Assembly: GCA_963814315.1 (NCBI GenBank)
Contig: CAWFCG010000002.1
Coordinates: forward strand, 1-64,000
DNA length: 64,000 nucleotides
Reading direction: 5' to 3'
DNA from: JAFMJV01 sp963814315
Lineage (GTDB): Bacteria > Chloroflexota > Limnocylindria > Limnocylindrales > CSP1-4
Part shown: positions 24,590-33,745 of the stretch, one piece after another
Position numbering within the stretch: the first letter of the stretch is position 1
Layout: every line of letters starts with the position of its first letter
Translations under genes and position numbers: made by a program
Notes under the pieces: model-generated
Seen by the model: only the letters and a program-made list of their open reading frames with translations
The model's database searches: none
What the model was told of the DNA's origin: nothing

Positions 24590-27500
24590 TCAGCCCTCCG
24601 GCGTCTGGTACCGGCTGGGGCAGACACGGGCGAAGTCACACCAGCTACAGCCGCGGTAGTCGGGCATGGCGGTGAAGTCGCCCGATCGCATGGACGTCGC
24701 CAGGCCCACGAGGTCGGCGGCATGTTGTTCGAGCTGTTCGGGCGTGCGTGCCGTGGAGACGGCCATGTCCGACTCGGTGAAGTAGAGCGTCAGCTTGCTG
24801 GCGGCTGGGAACGGCACGCCGCTCTGCTCGTCGGTCACGGCACCGCGGGCAATGGCCAGGGCGTAGGTGGAGAGCTGATCGTCCTTGTCGACGGCCGACT
24901 GCGTCTTGGAGCGGCCGGTCTTGTAGTCGATGACCTCGATGGAGCCGTCGGGGTGGCGGTCGATGCGGTCGATGACGCCGTTCACGCGAACGGGCTCAGC
25001 CCCGTCGGCCGCCTCGAGCTCCAGCACAAAGTAGCGCTCAAGGCTCACCGCCTCAGCGGGGGATTTCCGTTCACGGTCGTAGAACGAGCGCAGCGCACCG
25101 ACGGAGCGCTGGCGGTAGCTGCCGGCCTCGTGGGTATCGTCGAATGACGCCGGGTCGAAATGCTCGTCGAAGGCGCGTTGCAGTCGTTCGAAGGATGGCG
25201 GTTCTGCGCCGGCTGCCTTAGCCGCGCTTGCCTCCTTGACGAAGTCCTCGAAGGCGCTGTGCATGACGGTGCCGAACTCAAAGAATCCCTTCCGATCAGC
25301 TGACGGGATGCGATACAGCTTCTCGAAGGCATAGCGCAGGTGGCACTGTCGGTAGGTGTTGAACTGGGAGTGGCTGAACATGCGCGGCAGCGGAGCCAGT
25401 CGTAGCAGCTCCTCTCCGGCAGGGCCGTGCCTGGCGAGCACGCGCAGCGTCAGTGGATCGATGCCGTTGCGCCGACCCTCATCGGCGGCACCGGCCGCGT
25501 CACGAGCCACCTCCACCAGCTCCCCGATGACCGCCTCTCGCGCCGCGTCATCGCCGGGGTCCAGCTGCTCCAGGGTGCCGATGAGCTCGACGGCCTGCCG
25601 CCGCAGCGCATAGCGCCGCTCGAACGGTTCGGGCACTGGCATCTGGCGCTCCATCGCAGCCTGCATCTCTGCCTCCGCCGTGATGGTGCCCTCGGAGTCG
25701 CTCGGTCCCGATCGGTCGGCGAGGCGTACCACGACGACGTCGCCAGCGTCCGCGTGTCCTCCGGGCGCGACCTCATCGATGAATCGGCTGGGGTGCTCCC
25801 GTCCATCGGCCCCATCGACGCTCGTCAGGATGAGCCGGTCGCGTGCGCGCGTCATGGCCACGAAGAAGAGCCGCCGTTCCTCCTCCTCAGCGTGCTGTGG
25901 CGGTGGCGTCTGCTTGAGCAGCTCAAGCGGCAGGATTTGACGCTCCGCCCGCGAATCGGGAAACTGCCGTTCCACGATGCGCGGCACTACCACCACCGGC
26001 CATTCCAGGCCCTTGGCCTGGTAGATGGTCATCAGTTGCACGCCGTCGATGCCGGTCGAGATGAGTGCTGTCATGTCCAGGTCGCCGCCAGCCTCCTGGA
26101 AGAGGTCGAGGTACTCGATGAAGTCGGCCAGGCTGTCTCGCTGCCGGCTCGCCTGGTGCTCGGCCGCGAAGCGCATGAAGCGTGTGATGGTGAGCGCCTT
26201 GCGATGCGCCTCCGGTGTGCCGCTGGCGATGAGGTCGTGGAGCAGGTTGGTGCGCACCACGAACTCGTCGAGGAGCACTGCCGGCCCGTCGCGGCGCGCT
26301 CGCGGGATCAGGTCTTCGATGACGCCGAAGAGCCGCTCCAGCTTGGCACGCAGGAGTGCTGCCGGTTCGGTCGCGGCATCGTCCGCTGGCTCGACAACCG
26401 GCTCCACCGCCTGCTCCACAGCCCGCTCGTCGGCCCGCAGCGACGCCAGGATGTCCCGAGCCGACTGCAGCATGGGCCGGCCATCCCAATCCGCCCGTCG
26501 GCGCAACTGCATGATCTCGGCGGCATCGAAGCGCCACGGCCCGGCCGTCAGCAGGCGGGTGAAGGCGAACGAGTCGGCCGGGTCGGCAAGCACGCGCAAC
26601 GCTGCCTCAAGATCGCGGATCTCGGGCTGGATGAAGAGGCCCGTGGCGCCGATGACAGTGAATGGCACTCCAGCTCGACGCAGGCGATCCACGATCTGCA
26701 CCCGATGGGTGTGCCGTCGGTAGAGCACCGCGATGTCACGCCAGCGGCGTGGCTCCGGCAGTGCCGCATATGCCTTGCGGACCCGTTCGACGATCGCCTC
26801 CGCCTCCTCCTGGGCATCGCTGGCGATGACGACCTCCACCCGATCACCAGGTGGGCGTGTGGCGACCAGCGGCGTCTCGGTCTTGAGGCGCGATCGGTTC
26901 ACGCTGATGACGCGACCCGCGGCACTGATGACGTTGGCCACCGAACGCCGGTTCTCCAGCAGCGGCACGCGCTGCACCGCCACCGCCGCCCGCGAGGGCT
27001 CGAACGTTGGTGGCTGCCCAAAGCGCTCCTCGAAGCGCGAGAAGGCCGCATATGAGGCGCCGCGGAAACGATAGATGGACTGGTCGTCGTCACCTACCAC
27101 GACCACGTTGTCCGCCTTGTCCGGCCCGCGGCCGATGAGCTCCAACAGCTGGATCTGCGCCATGTTGGCGTCCTGAAACTCGTCCACCAGCAGATGGCGG
27201 AACTGCCGCTGATAGCGCAAGGCGAGGTTGGGCCGCTCCAGCAGCAGACTGGATGGTGCGGGACATCTGCTCGCCGAAGTCCAGCTGCCCGCGTGCGATC
27301 AGCTCAGCCTGGTAGAGCGCGTAGACCTGTGCTTCCTCGTCAAGCCGCAGGACCTCCAGCGCCTCGGCATCGCGCAGGTACAGCGGCGGCAGCTCGCGGG
27401 CACGTTCGGCCTGCTCGACGCTCAATCGGTGCCACGGGGTCGCCCGACCGGCGCCATCGGCCGTCCGTCGTGCTTCTCGCTCGGCGACCGTGTTCCCTCG

Positions 27501-28253
27501 CGCGTCTCCCTCGTTCAGTTGCGCCGAGCGTACCTCCCGGATGCGCCGAAGCTCGTCGCCGGTCCGCCGCGAACGCAAGTCGTCGATCGTCTCCTCATAC
27601 GCACCTGTCCCGTGTTTCCGCTCGAAGGCGAAACGCTGGCGCAGCGCGTAGTCGGCGTACTCATCGGGCGTGACCAGCTCATCCTTGGCCCGCGAGATCA
27701 TCTCGGTGAAGCCGCGGAACGTCTCCATCGGACCCCAGGTCAGGTCGTAGTAGAGGAAGTGGCGCAGCTGCGGCATAAGGTCACGCAGCAGCAGCCGCTG
27801 GCCCACATCGTCGAGCAGGTCGGCATCACGGGCCAGCCCAGCTTCTGCCCGATGCTCGCGCAGCAGCCGATAGCCGAAGCTGTGGAAGTTGTGCACCCAC
27901 ACTCGACTAGCGATCTCGACGCCAAGCACGTCCTCCAGCCGTTGCACCAGCTCCGCGGCGGCGCGCACGTTGTACGTCAGGACCAGGATGTTCTCTGGCG
28001 CCAGCGACGGGTCACCTGCCAGCAGGTGGCGGACCCGCTCGATGACGACCGTGGTCTTGCCGGTGCCCGCGCCGGCCAGCACCATCAACGGCCCCTGGCC
28101 CCACTCGACTGCCGTACGCTGGGCGGATGAAAGTTCGAAGCGGGTCGGTGTCGGTAGCGCGTCGTGCTGACGGGTGTGTTGCTGGGGCATGTGTAGCCGG
28201 GGCGTGTCCTCGACCGGCACCTCTTGCTGGCGCATGCGCCGATGATGCGCCAT
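24590..28253 (-). CDS. UvrD/PcrA-type helicase-nuclease with Fe-S-type cysteines (one frameshift)
   Basis: About 1220 residues when one extra base at about 27251 is ignored. Helicase motifs: VLAGAGTGKTTVVIERVRHL, then LLVDEFQDANMAQIQLLELI, VVVGDDDQSIYRFRGASYAA, MTIYQAKGLEWPVVVVPR, LFFVAMTRARDRLIL. The C-terminus is a PD-(D/E)xK nuclease (VNGVIDRIDRHPDGSIEVID, YKTGRSK) with cysteines YRQCHLRYAFEKLY and CSWCDFARVCP, like the AddB/AdnA iron-sulfur nucleases. It likely processes DNA ends in repair. Dropping a C in CATCCAGTC joins QMSRTI to SLLLERPNLALRYQRQ. Start (28253 or 28191) is uncertain. Confidence 0.8.
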
Positions 28254-28287
28254 GCCCGACTGCTGTTGCTGGCCGCGAGGGAGTGAG

Positions 28288-29097
28288 ATGACCGAACCGA
28301 TGACGTCCGCTGCGGGCACGCCCGTGACCGTGTACGCCGATGCCGATGCGCTGGGCGAGGCGCTGGCACGCGAGATCCTCGAGGGCATCGCGGCCACGCC
28401 GCCCGATGTGCTGTACCTGCTGGGCTGCCCCGGTGGCCGCAGCCTGCGATCGACCTATCAGGCATTGGCGCGCCTGGTGCCCTCAGATGCCGACTTGCGC
28501 CGACTCGTCATCGTGATGATGGACGAGTACGTGGTGGGCACGCCAGATGCCCTGCGGGCCGTTGACCCTGCGCTGCATTGCTCCTGCCAGGGCTTCGCAC
28601 AGCGTGAGATCGTGGGCCCCATCAACGCCGCAGTCGGCCGCGGTCACGGCATCAGCGCAGAACATGTCTGGGGTCCCGACCCAGCCGACCCGGCTGCCTA
28701 CGATCGACGCATCGCCGATGCCGGGGGCGTGGAGCTCTTCCTGGCCGCCAGCGGTGCGGGGGACGGGCATATCGCCTTCGTGGCTCCGCCCGCCGACCCT
28801 GCTGGCACGACCTCTGTCCTCAAGCTTGCCGAGCAGACCCGTCGGGACAATATGGGCACGTTCCCCGAGTTCAAGACGCTCGAGGATGTCCCTCGCCACG
28901 GCGTCTCGGTCGGGCTCGCCACCATCACCGGCCTGTCGCGCTCGGTGGCCATGGTCCTGGTAGGTGCTGCCAAGCGACCTAGCGCGCAGCGGATCCTGGC
29001 TGCTCCCGACTTCGACCCGGCCTGGCCGGCCAGCGTCATCCATCGATGTCCACAACCCCGAATCCTCATCGACCGTGAGGCCGCCGGCACCGTCTGA
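28288..29097 (+). CDS. Glucosamine-6-phosphate deaminase (NagB-like)
   Basis: 269 residues from ATG 28288, behind a GAGGGAG ribosome site. NagB marks are LLGCPGGRSLRSTYQALARL, VIVMMDEYVV (active Asp) and ASGAGDGHIAFVAPPADPAG, plus a late LATITGLSRSVAMVLVGAAK. NagB turns glucosamine-6-phosphate into fructose-6-phosphate and ammonia. The GAGDGHIAF loop lacks the usual NEP ending, so the exact substrate is a little uncertain. It lies apart from NagA (38024) but would complete the same route. Confidence 0.75.
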   Translation: MTEPMTSAAGTPVTVYADADALGEALAREILEGIAATPPDVLYLLGCPGGRSLRSTYQALARLVPSDADLRRLVIVMMDEYVVGTPDALRAVDPALHCSCQGFAQREIVGPINAAVGRGHGISAEHVWGPDPADPAAYDRRIADAGGVELFLAASGAGDGHIAFVAPPADPAGTTSVLKLAEQTRRDNMGTFPEFKTLEDVPRHGVSVGLATITGLSRSVAMVLVGAAKRPSAQRILAAPDFDPAWPASVIHRCPQPRILIDREAAGTV

Positions 29098-29203
29098 GCT
29101 GTGCACTGTCCGGCGACCGACTCGCTCACAGTTGGCACATCGGCTCGCAGGAAACGATCAGAACGGCTCGCAGCAACCGACGAGAACGGCTAGCCTCTGC
29201 AGC

Positions 29204-30448
29204 ATGAGGATGCAGACGGCTCTGCGGCGCCTGGTCGCCTCGGTCACTTCGGCCGCGTTGGCGCTTGCCCTGACGGTCCCCGCGGGCGCATCGGGCGCCG
29301 GTACAGACCCGGACCTCATCGCCACCTTGGAGCTGCCATCGGGCGATGTCGAATACCCCATCGAGCTGGGCCAGCTTCACGTCTTCGACGAGGAGCGCGC
29401 ACCCTTCGTCGTCTCGGTCATCGACGGCTGCCGTGTCAACGACCACTTGTGGGTCTTCGGGGCCGGCCTGTCCGGCATGCCGGTGCCGATGACGATCCTC
29501 GACCTGAACAGCGACCAGAAGGCGCGCGTGGTCTTGCCGGCCTACGAACCCGGCAATCCCATCGGGAGCCTCGTCGAGCCAGAGGCTCTGCGAGTTTGCA
29601 GCGACGAGCCCACCGGTGGCCTGCCGGTCTTGAAGGGTGCTGCCCGCCTGACCGCCGCAGATGGCCGTGGTGATGAGTACGACGACGCTATCGAGATCCG
29701 CTCTGACGGGGACCACGACGCCTATCGTCGCCTGGTCCGAGGCGGCGTGTCGTATCCCATCATCAGCACGGGCTCGCCCATCGTCGCGATAGACGACAGC
29801 CCTTCGTTCGATGAGCTGCTCCTGCTGGCTGAGGGTCGAACACCTCGACAGATCGAGGGTGTGGCCTTCCGCGGCGCCCAGGGCATGCTGCCCTCGGCAG
29901 CCGTCCTCAAGAAGGCTGTCAAACAGCTCGACCGCTCCCGCGTGCGCCGCGCCTTCGAGACGGCCAAGAACATGCGGGTACCACAGGGGATCGTCGACGA
30001 CCTTGGCCTGCGTGGGGTCGATCAGGTCGACCACATCAGTCTTGACCTCGAGACACTCGGCGCGGATGCCTATCTGGCGCAGACGGGCTGGATCCGTGAG
30101 CGGGGAGGTGGCCTGGAGCCGCCGCTGCCGGTGGCGGATCGCTTCACCGTCGAGGCTACGGGGACCAGCGGAGAAGCGGTGTCGATCCCGCTCGTGGGAC
30201 CTCTGGTCGGCAGCGATGAGGAGGGCAAGATGTGGGAATACCGCGCCGATGGCGTGCTCGTCCAGGTCATGGACGCTTGTGCCCTCGGTGGTTCCTTCTG
30301 GGTGATGGCTGGGGCCGTGACCGACGAACCGCTGGAGCTGACCATCACCGACAGCGTGAGCGGCGGCAGCGCCTCGTATCCGCTATGGACTGAGGGCCAG
30401 GACGTCTCGCGGCTGTCCGATGGAGCGTCGCTGACCTTCTGTCCGTGA
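29204..30448 (+). CDS. Secreted protein with a duplicated domain
   Basis: 414 residues. A signal peptide (MRMQTALRRLVASVTSAALA...GASG) is followed by two copies of one beta-rich domain. One is near residues 60-130 (VVSVIDGCRVNDHLWVFGAG, PVPMTILDL, ending LRVC). The other is at the C-terminus (VLVQVMDACALGGSFWVMAG, PLELTITDS, ending LTFC). The D-x-C...W-V-x...G pattern is shared with domains found in many secreted bacterial proteins of unknown function. TAGCCT (29191-29196) lies seven bases before ATG 29204. Likely extracytoplasmic; no enzyme residues recognised. Confidence 0.7.
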   Translation: MRMQTALRRLVASVTSAALALALTVPAGASGAGTDPDLIATLELPSGDVEYPIELGQLHVFDEERAPFVVSVIDGCRVNDHLWVFGAGLSGMPVPMTILDLNSDQKARVVLPAYEPGNPIGSLVEPEALRVCSDEPTGGLPVLKGAARLTAADGRGDEYDDAIEIRSDGDHDAYRRLVRGGVSYPIISTGSPIVAIDDSPSFDELLLLAEGRTPRQIEGVAFRGAQGMLPSAAVLKKAVKQLDRSRVRRAFETAKNMRVPQGIVDDLGLRGVDQVDHISLDLETLGADAYLAQTGWIRERGGGLEPPLPVADRFTVEATGTSGEAVSIPLVGPLVGSDEEGKMWEYRADGVLVQVMDACALGGSFWVMAGAVTDEPLELTITDSVSGGSASYPLWTEGQDVSRLSDGASLTFCP

Positions 30449-30559
30449 GCTCCTGAGCCCCAGAGCTCATCGGGGCCGCCGCCCACGCCAGCGGTGCTAC
30501 ATCCTCGCTAGTACATCTTTCGTGCTTGCGACATCGGCAGCATGAGTATCCTGTATCGC

Positions 30560-31084
30560 ATGGGAAAGCCAAAGTGGTGGGTCTGCAGCGGCTGCAAGAG
30601 CTTGAACGACATACCGGCGGCCAAGTGCTACAACTGTCGGGCTGCCAAACCCGCTGACCCGACGCTCATCGACGACCAGTACAGCGAGGTCAGCAGCGGC
30701 ACCCCGCGAGTGGGGATCAGCGTCGACCTTGCCATGGTCGGCGACCTCATCAGGCCTGACCCTCTCGAGACCGCCAAGGGCGGAGAGATCATGGAGGCCT
30801 TCGGCGATCCGGACGACCAGCCGGGCGAGTGGCCGGGCGAGTGGCCGGCCGAGCAGCCGGGCGGCAAGCCGGGGGGATCGCCGGGCGAGTGGAGCCGACC
30901 TCCGCTTCGCGACGATGGCGGCGGACCCGTCTATGGCGGCGGACCCGACTGGAGCAAGCCACCGGTCCAGCCCACCAGCAGGCTCCGAGAGCCGACGCAG
31001 CGCAGCATCTCCGAGGTCGGCGAACGACCTTGGGCCGGCGACCTTGGGCCACTCTCCCGTCCAGATCAGGAGATCGACGAGTAA
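30560..31084 (+). CDS. Protein with RanBP2-type zinc finger and Gly/Pro-rich tail
   Basis: 174 residues from ATG 30560, seven bases after TATCCT (30547-30552). Residues 6-25 (WWVCSGCKSLNDIPAAKCYN, then C) fit the RanBP2 zinc finger W-x-C-x2-C-x3-N-x6-C-x2-C exactly. The rest is low in order: PGEWPGEWPAEQPGGKPGGS and GGGPVYGGGP repeats. In eukaryotes this finger binds single-stranded RNA or ubiquitin; in bacteria its role is not known to me. A hairpin repeat array follows directly. Confidence 0.65.
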   Translation: MGKPKWWVCSGCKSLNDIPAAKCYNCRAAKPADPTLIDDQYSEVSSGTPRVGISVDLAMVGDLIRPDPLETAKGGEIMEAFGDPDDQPGEWPGEWPAEQPGGKPGGSPGEWSRPPLRDDGGGPVYGGGPDWSKPPVQPTSRLREPTQRSISEVGERPWAGDLGPLSRPDQEIDE

Positions 31085-31087
31085 CTC

Positions 31088-31231
31088 GATGACCCGCCCG
31101 GTGGGCGAACCAGCGGAGCGTGGGCCCGCCACGACCCATCGAGCCGTCAGATGACCCGCCCGGTGGGCGAACCAGCAGCGCTACCCGCGTGACTCCGTCC
31201 AATGACCCGCCCGCTGGGTCGGGCCAAGTGC
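31088..31231. repeat. Hairpin repeat array B (three units)
   Basis: Units begin at 31088, 31150 and 31201. The first two have GATGACC, hairpin CGCCC-GGT-GGGCG, then AACCAGC; the third has CGCCC-GCT-GGGTC. Same family as arrays at 12382 and 62358 but with a different stem (CGCCC/GGGCG here, CACCC/GGGTG there). It fills the gap between the zinc-finger gene and the lysozyme gene. Confidence 0.85.
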
Positions 31232-31304
31232 CCAGGCCGGCAGTCGCCCTGATTGACCCCCACCTGCGCGATTCCGGTATCGCGGCTACGCTCACCGCGC
31301 CAAC

Positions 31305-33233
31305 ATGACACGCTACCGTGTCGTCGCGCTTGCCCAGGCGCTGACGATGATCATGCTGCTCCTGCCTGGGTCCCATCTTGCCGGCCCGTCTCTGGTTCGT
31401 GCTGCCCCGCAGCCGGTCGCGACCGATCCTGTCAACGTCTTCGATGCTGAGGGCAAGGGCATCGGCTGTCGTTCCGGTACGCGCAAGTACAAGGGCCCGG
31501 GGCTGCCCAAGGACCCGCCCTGGCCACCCGGTGCCCAGCCCACCCCCAGTCCACAGCCGAGTCCGACAGCCTCCGGAACGCCCGGAGCCTCCGATGAGCC
31601 GGCTGTCGAGCCCACGCTGCCCGCAGTTCCGGCCGCCGCTCACTCTTCGGCCGCCGACTCGTCCGCGCTCATCGCTAGCCATCGGACGGCCTACGTCGCC
31701 GCCACCGATGTGCGCCTACCCACGGCCGAGCTTGATCCGCTCACGCCATCGGCGCCGCTCGATAGTGGCGAACTCCTGAGCGGCATCGATGTCAGCCACC
31801 ACAACGGTGATATCGACTACTCCAAGGTATGGGACGCCGGGCACCGCTTCGTCTTCATCAAGGCTACCCAGGACAACGACTTCGTCGACCCCATGTTCCC
31901 GACCAACCTGGAACGGGCTCGGGCTGCCGGCCTGGCTGCTGGTGCCTATCACTTCTTCGACTACACGCTTGACGGTCGCGCCCAAGCCGATCACTTCCTG
32001 GATCGTGTCGAAGCCGCTGGCGGCATCGATGATGCCCTCCCGCCGGTGGTCGACGTGGAATGCTGGAAACCCATCGGCGCGTCGATCCATGCGGTCTCCA
32101 GCACGCGACTGCGCGATTTCGTGGAACGCGTGTACCAGCGCACCGGGCGCATGCCCATCGTCTACACCTCGGTCTACATGTGGCGCGAGGTCGTAGGCAA
32201 TAGCGATGACTTCGAGGACCTCTCGCTGTGGGCCGCTTGTTGGGGCTGCGAGGCGCCACCATCGCTGGCACCCGGCTGGGATGACTGGGCATTCTGGCAA
32301 ACTGGTCTCACCCGGATCCCCACCGTGGGCCGCCTGGACAACAACTACTTCGGTGGCGGCAGCGGCGACCTGGACGCCCTGAAGCTGCGTCCGTTCAGCA
32401 TCGAAGGCGATGCCATCGCCACGTCGAGCCAGCGCGCCGCATTGGACCTTGGCGGCCGCGATGCCACGCACATCCGCACCTCATCTGATGGCGAGACTTG
32501 GTCCGGCTGGAGCCGCATCGGTGCCACCCCGTACGCGGATCTGCCGGCCGAGGAGGGCGAGTACACCGTCTTCGCCCAGCTTCGCTATGGATCGAACCTG
32601 CGCTCGCCGGTGGTGAGCGACAGCATCGTCGTCGACCACACGCCGCCGCAGGTGTCGGTACCGACCGTGTCGCTACGCACGGGTCTCCTTGCCGAGGGTG
32701 CCGCCAGCATCCCGGTCGCGGCGGCCTGGGAGGCGCGTGATGATGTGGCCGGGCTGGCAGATGCGATGGTCGGGGTCGAATGCGGCGAGCTTGGCACGAC
32801 ACGTTCGGTTGCTCCGGGGACGGCCGCACCTGGTCGGTCGGCCTCCTGGGCTGCCGATGCCTTCGCCTACCCCGACGCCGACTGTGCCGTCACTGCCATC
32901 ATCCGTGATGGCGCTGGCAACACCACACCTGCGAGTGGCGACCGCTTCACCACGTCGTCCCTCGATGTCGCCGCCGCCGTGGTCGAAGGGGACCAGGTCG
33001 GCGTCATCGCCACTCGAGGCCCCGACGCCGGCCGTGCCGCGGTGCTGGTCGATGGCGTGGCCATCGGGCTGGTCGAGCTGTACGTTCCGGAGACGAGCGG
33101 TCCCGAAGTCGTGTTCGTGACCGACTTGACCGCCGGGAGCCACCGCATCGAGGTCCAGCCTACCGGTAGCGCCGATGCCGCCTCGGGCGGTACCACCATC
33201 GCGGTCGATGGCTACATCACGCTGGCTCGCTGA
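31305..33233 (+). CDS. Secreted GH25 lysozyme with C-terminal beta domains
   Basis: 642 residues. Signal peptide at the N-terminus, a Pro/Ser/Ala-rich linker (about 75-160), then a GH25 muramidase: SGIDVSHHNGDIDYSKVWDA, GHRFVFIKATQDNDFVDP, AGAYHFFDYTLDGRAQADHF, PPVVDVECWKP (catalytic Asp and Glu), MPIVYTSVYMWREVVG, WAFWQTG. The last ~250 residues are Ig-like segments (VVDHTPPQVSVPTVSLRTGL). It would cut peptidoglycan outside the membrane. A TACGCT hexamer lies 12 bases before the ATG. The last 17 bases overlap the opposing GNAT gene. Confidence 0.85.
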   Translation: MTRYRVVALAQALTMIMLLLPGSHLAGPSLVRAAPQPVATDPVNVFDAEGKGIGCRSGTRKYKGPGLPKDPPWPPGAQPTPSPQPSPTASGTPGASDEPAVEPTLPAVPAAAHSSAADSSALIASHRTAYVAATDVRLPTAELDPLTPSAPLDSGELLSGIDVSHHNGDIDYSKVWDAGHRFVFIKATQDNDFVDPMFPTNLERARAAGLAAGAYHFFDYTLDGRAQADHFLDRVEAAGGIDDALPPVVDVECWKPIGASIHAVSSTRLRDFVERVYQRTGRMPIVYTSVYMWREVVGNSDDFEDLSLWAACWGCEAPPSLAPGWDDWAFWQTGLTRIPTVGRLDNNYFGGGSGDLDALKLRPFSIEGDAIATSSQRAALDLGGRDATHIRTSSDGETWSGWSRIGATPYADLPAEEGEYTVFAQLRYGSNLRSPVVSDSIVVDHTPPQVSVPTVSLRTGLLAEGAASIPVAAAWEARDDVAGLADAMVGVECGELGTTRSVAPGTAAPGRSASWAADAFAYPDADCAVTAIIRDGAGNTTPASGDRFTTSSLDVAAAVVEGDQVGVIATRGPDAGRAAVLVDGVAIGLVELYVPETSGPEVVFVTDLTAGSHRIEVQPTGSADAASGGTTIAVDGYITLAR

Positions 33234-33738
33234 CTCCGAGCGCGTACCGCATGAGCGGGATGCTCCGACCCGGCACCAACGCCGAGGGCGACATCGCCAC
33301 TCGCTCACAGCCGAGTCGTAGGTAGAAGCGCTCCGCGTAGGGGTCGCTCTCGAACTCCAGCATTCCGTAGCCCCACTCGCGAGCGACCTCGGCCGCGCGC
33401 AGGAACAGCCGCCGCCCCACGCCTCGACGCATGGCAGTGGGATCGACGAACAGGTCATCGAGGAACGCCAGCTCGGTCAGGCGGCGCAGCCGGAAGAAGC
33501 CCAGTAGCCGACCGTCCGCCTCAAGCACCTCCACGCGCTCGGCCGCGACCCCAAGATCGGCCGGAGCGCAGGTCAATGACGGACCCACCAGGGCCATGAA
33601 CGCCTCGTCGTAGCCCCAATGTGCCTTGGCGCACAGCGTCAGCTGCGTGATGGCGTCGGCATCGTCAGGTCGGGCGACCCGTAGCCGAAGGGTCGATGTG
33701 GGTGTCGATCCGGAAACGGTCGGGCCATCCGGACACAC
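33217..33738 (-). CDS. GNAT-family N-acetyltransferase
   Basis: 173 residues from GTG 33738. LRVARPDDADAITQLTLCAK, GFFRLRRLTELAFLDDLFVD, PTAMRRGVGRRLFLRAAEVA (acetyl-CoA loop R-x-x-G-V-G) and YAERFYLRLGCERV are the four GNAT blocks. GTG 33738 is favoured because it sits seven bases after the stop of the upstream gene; the longer frame would run into that gene. Substrate unknown. Confidence 0.75.
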   Translation of the reverse strand: MCPDGPTVSGSTPTSTLRLRVARPDDADAITQLTLCAKAHWGYDEAFMALVGPSLTCAPADLGVAAERVEVLEADGRLLGFFRLRRLTELAFLDDLFVDPTAMRRGVGRRLFLRAAEVAREWGYGMLEFESDPYAERFYLRLGCERVAMSPSALVPGRSIPLMRYALGVSEPA

Positions 33739-33745
33739 GGTCGCG

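Noticed and set aside
25427..27055. 542-codon plus-strand frame opposite the UvrD-type helicase
   Set aside because: Antisense shadow of a high-GC gene; helicase motifs on the minus strand are unambiguous.
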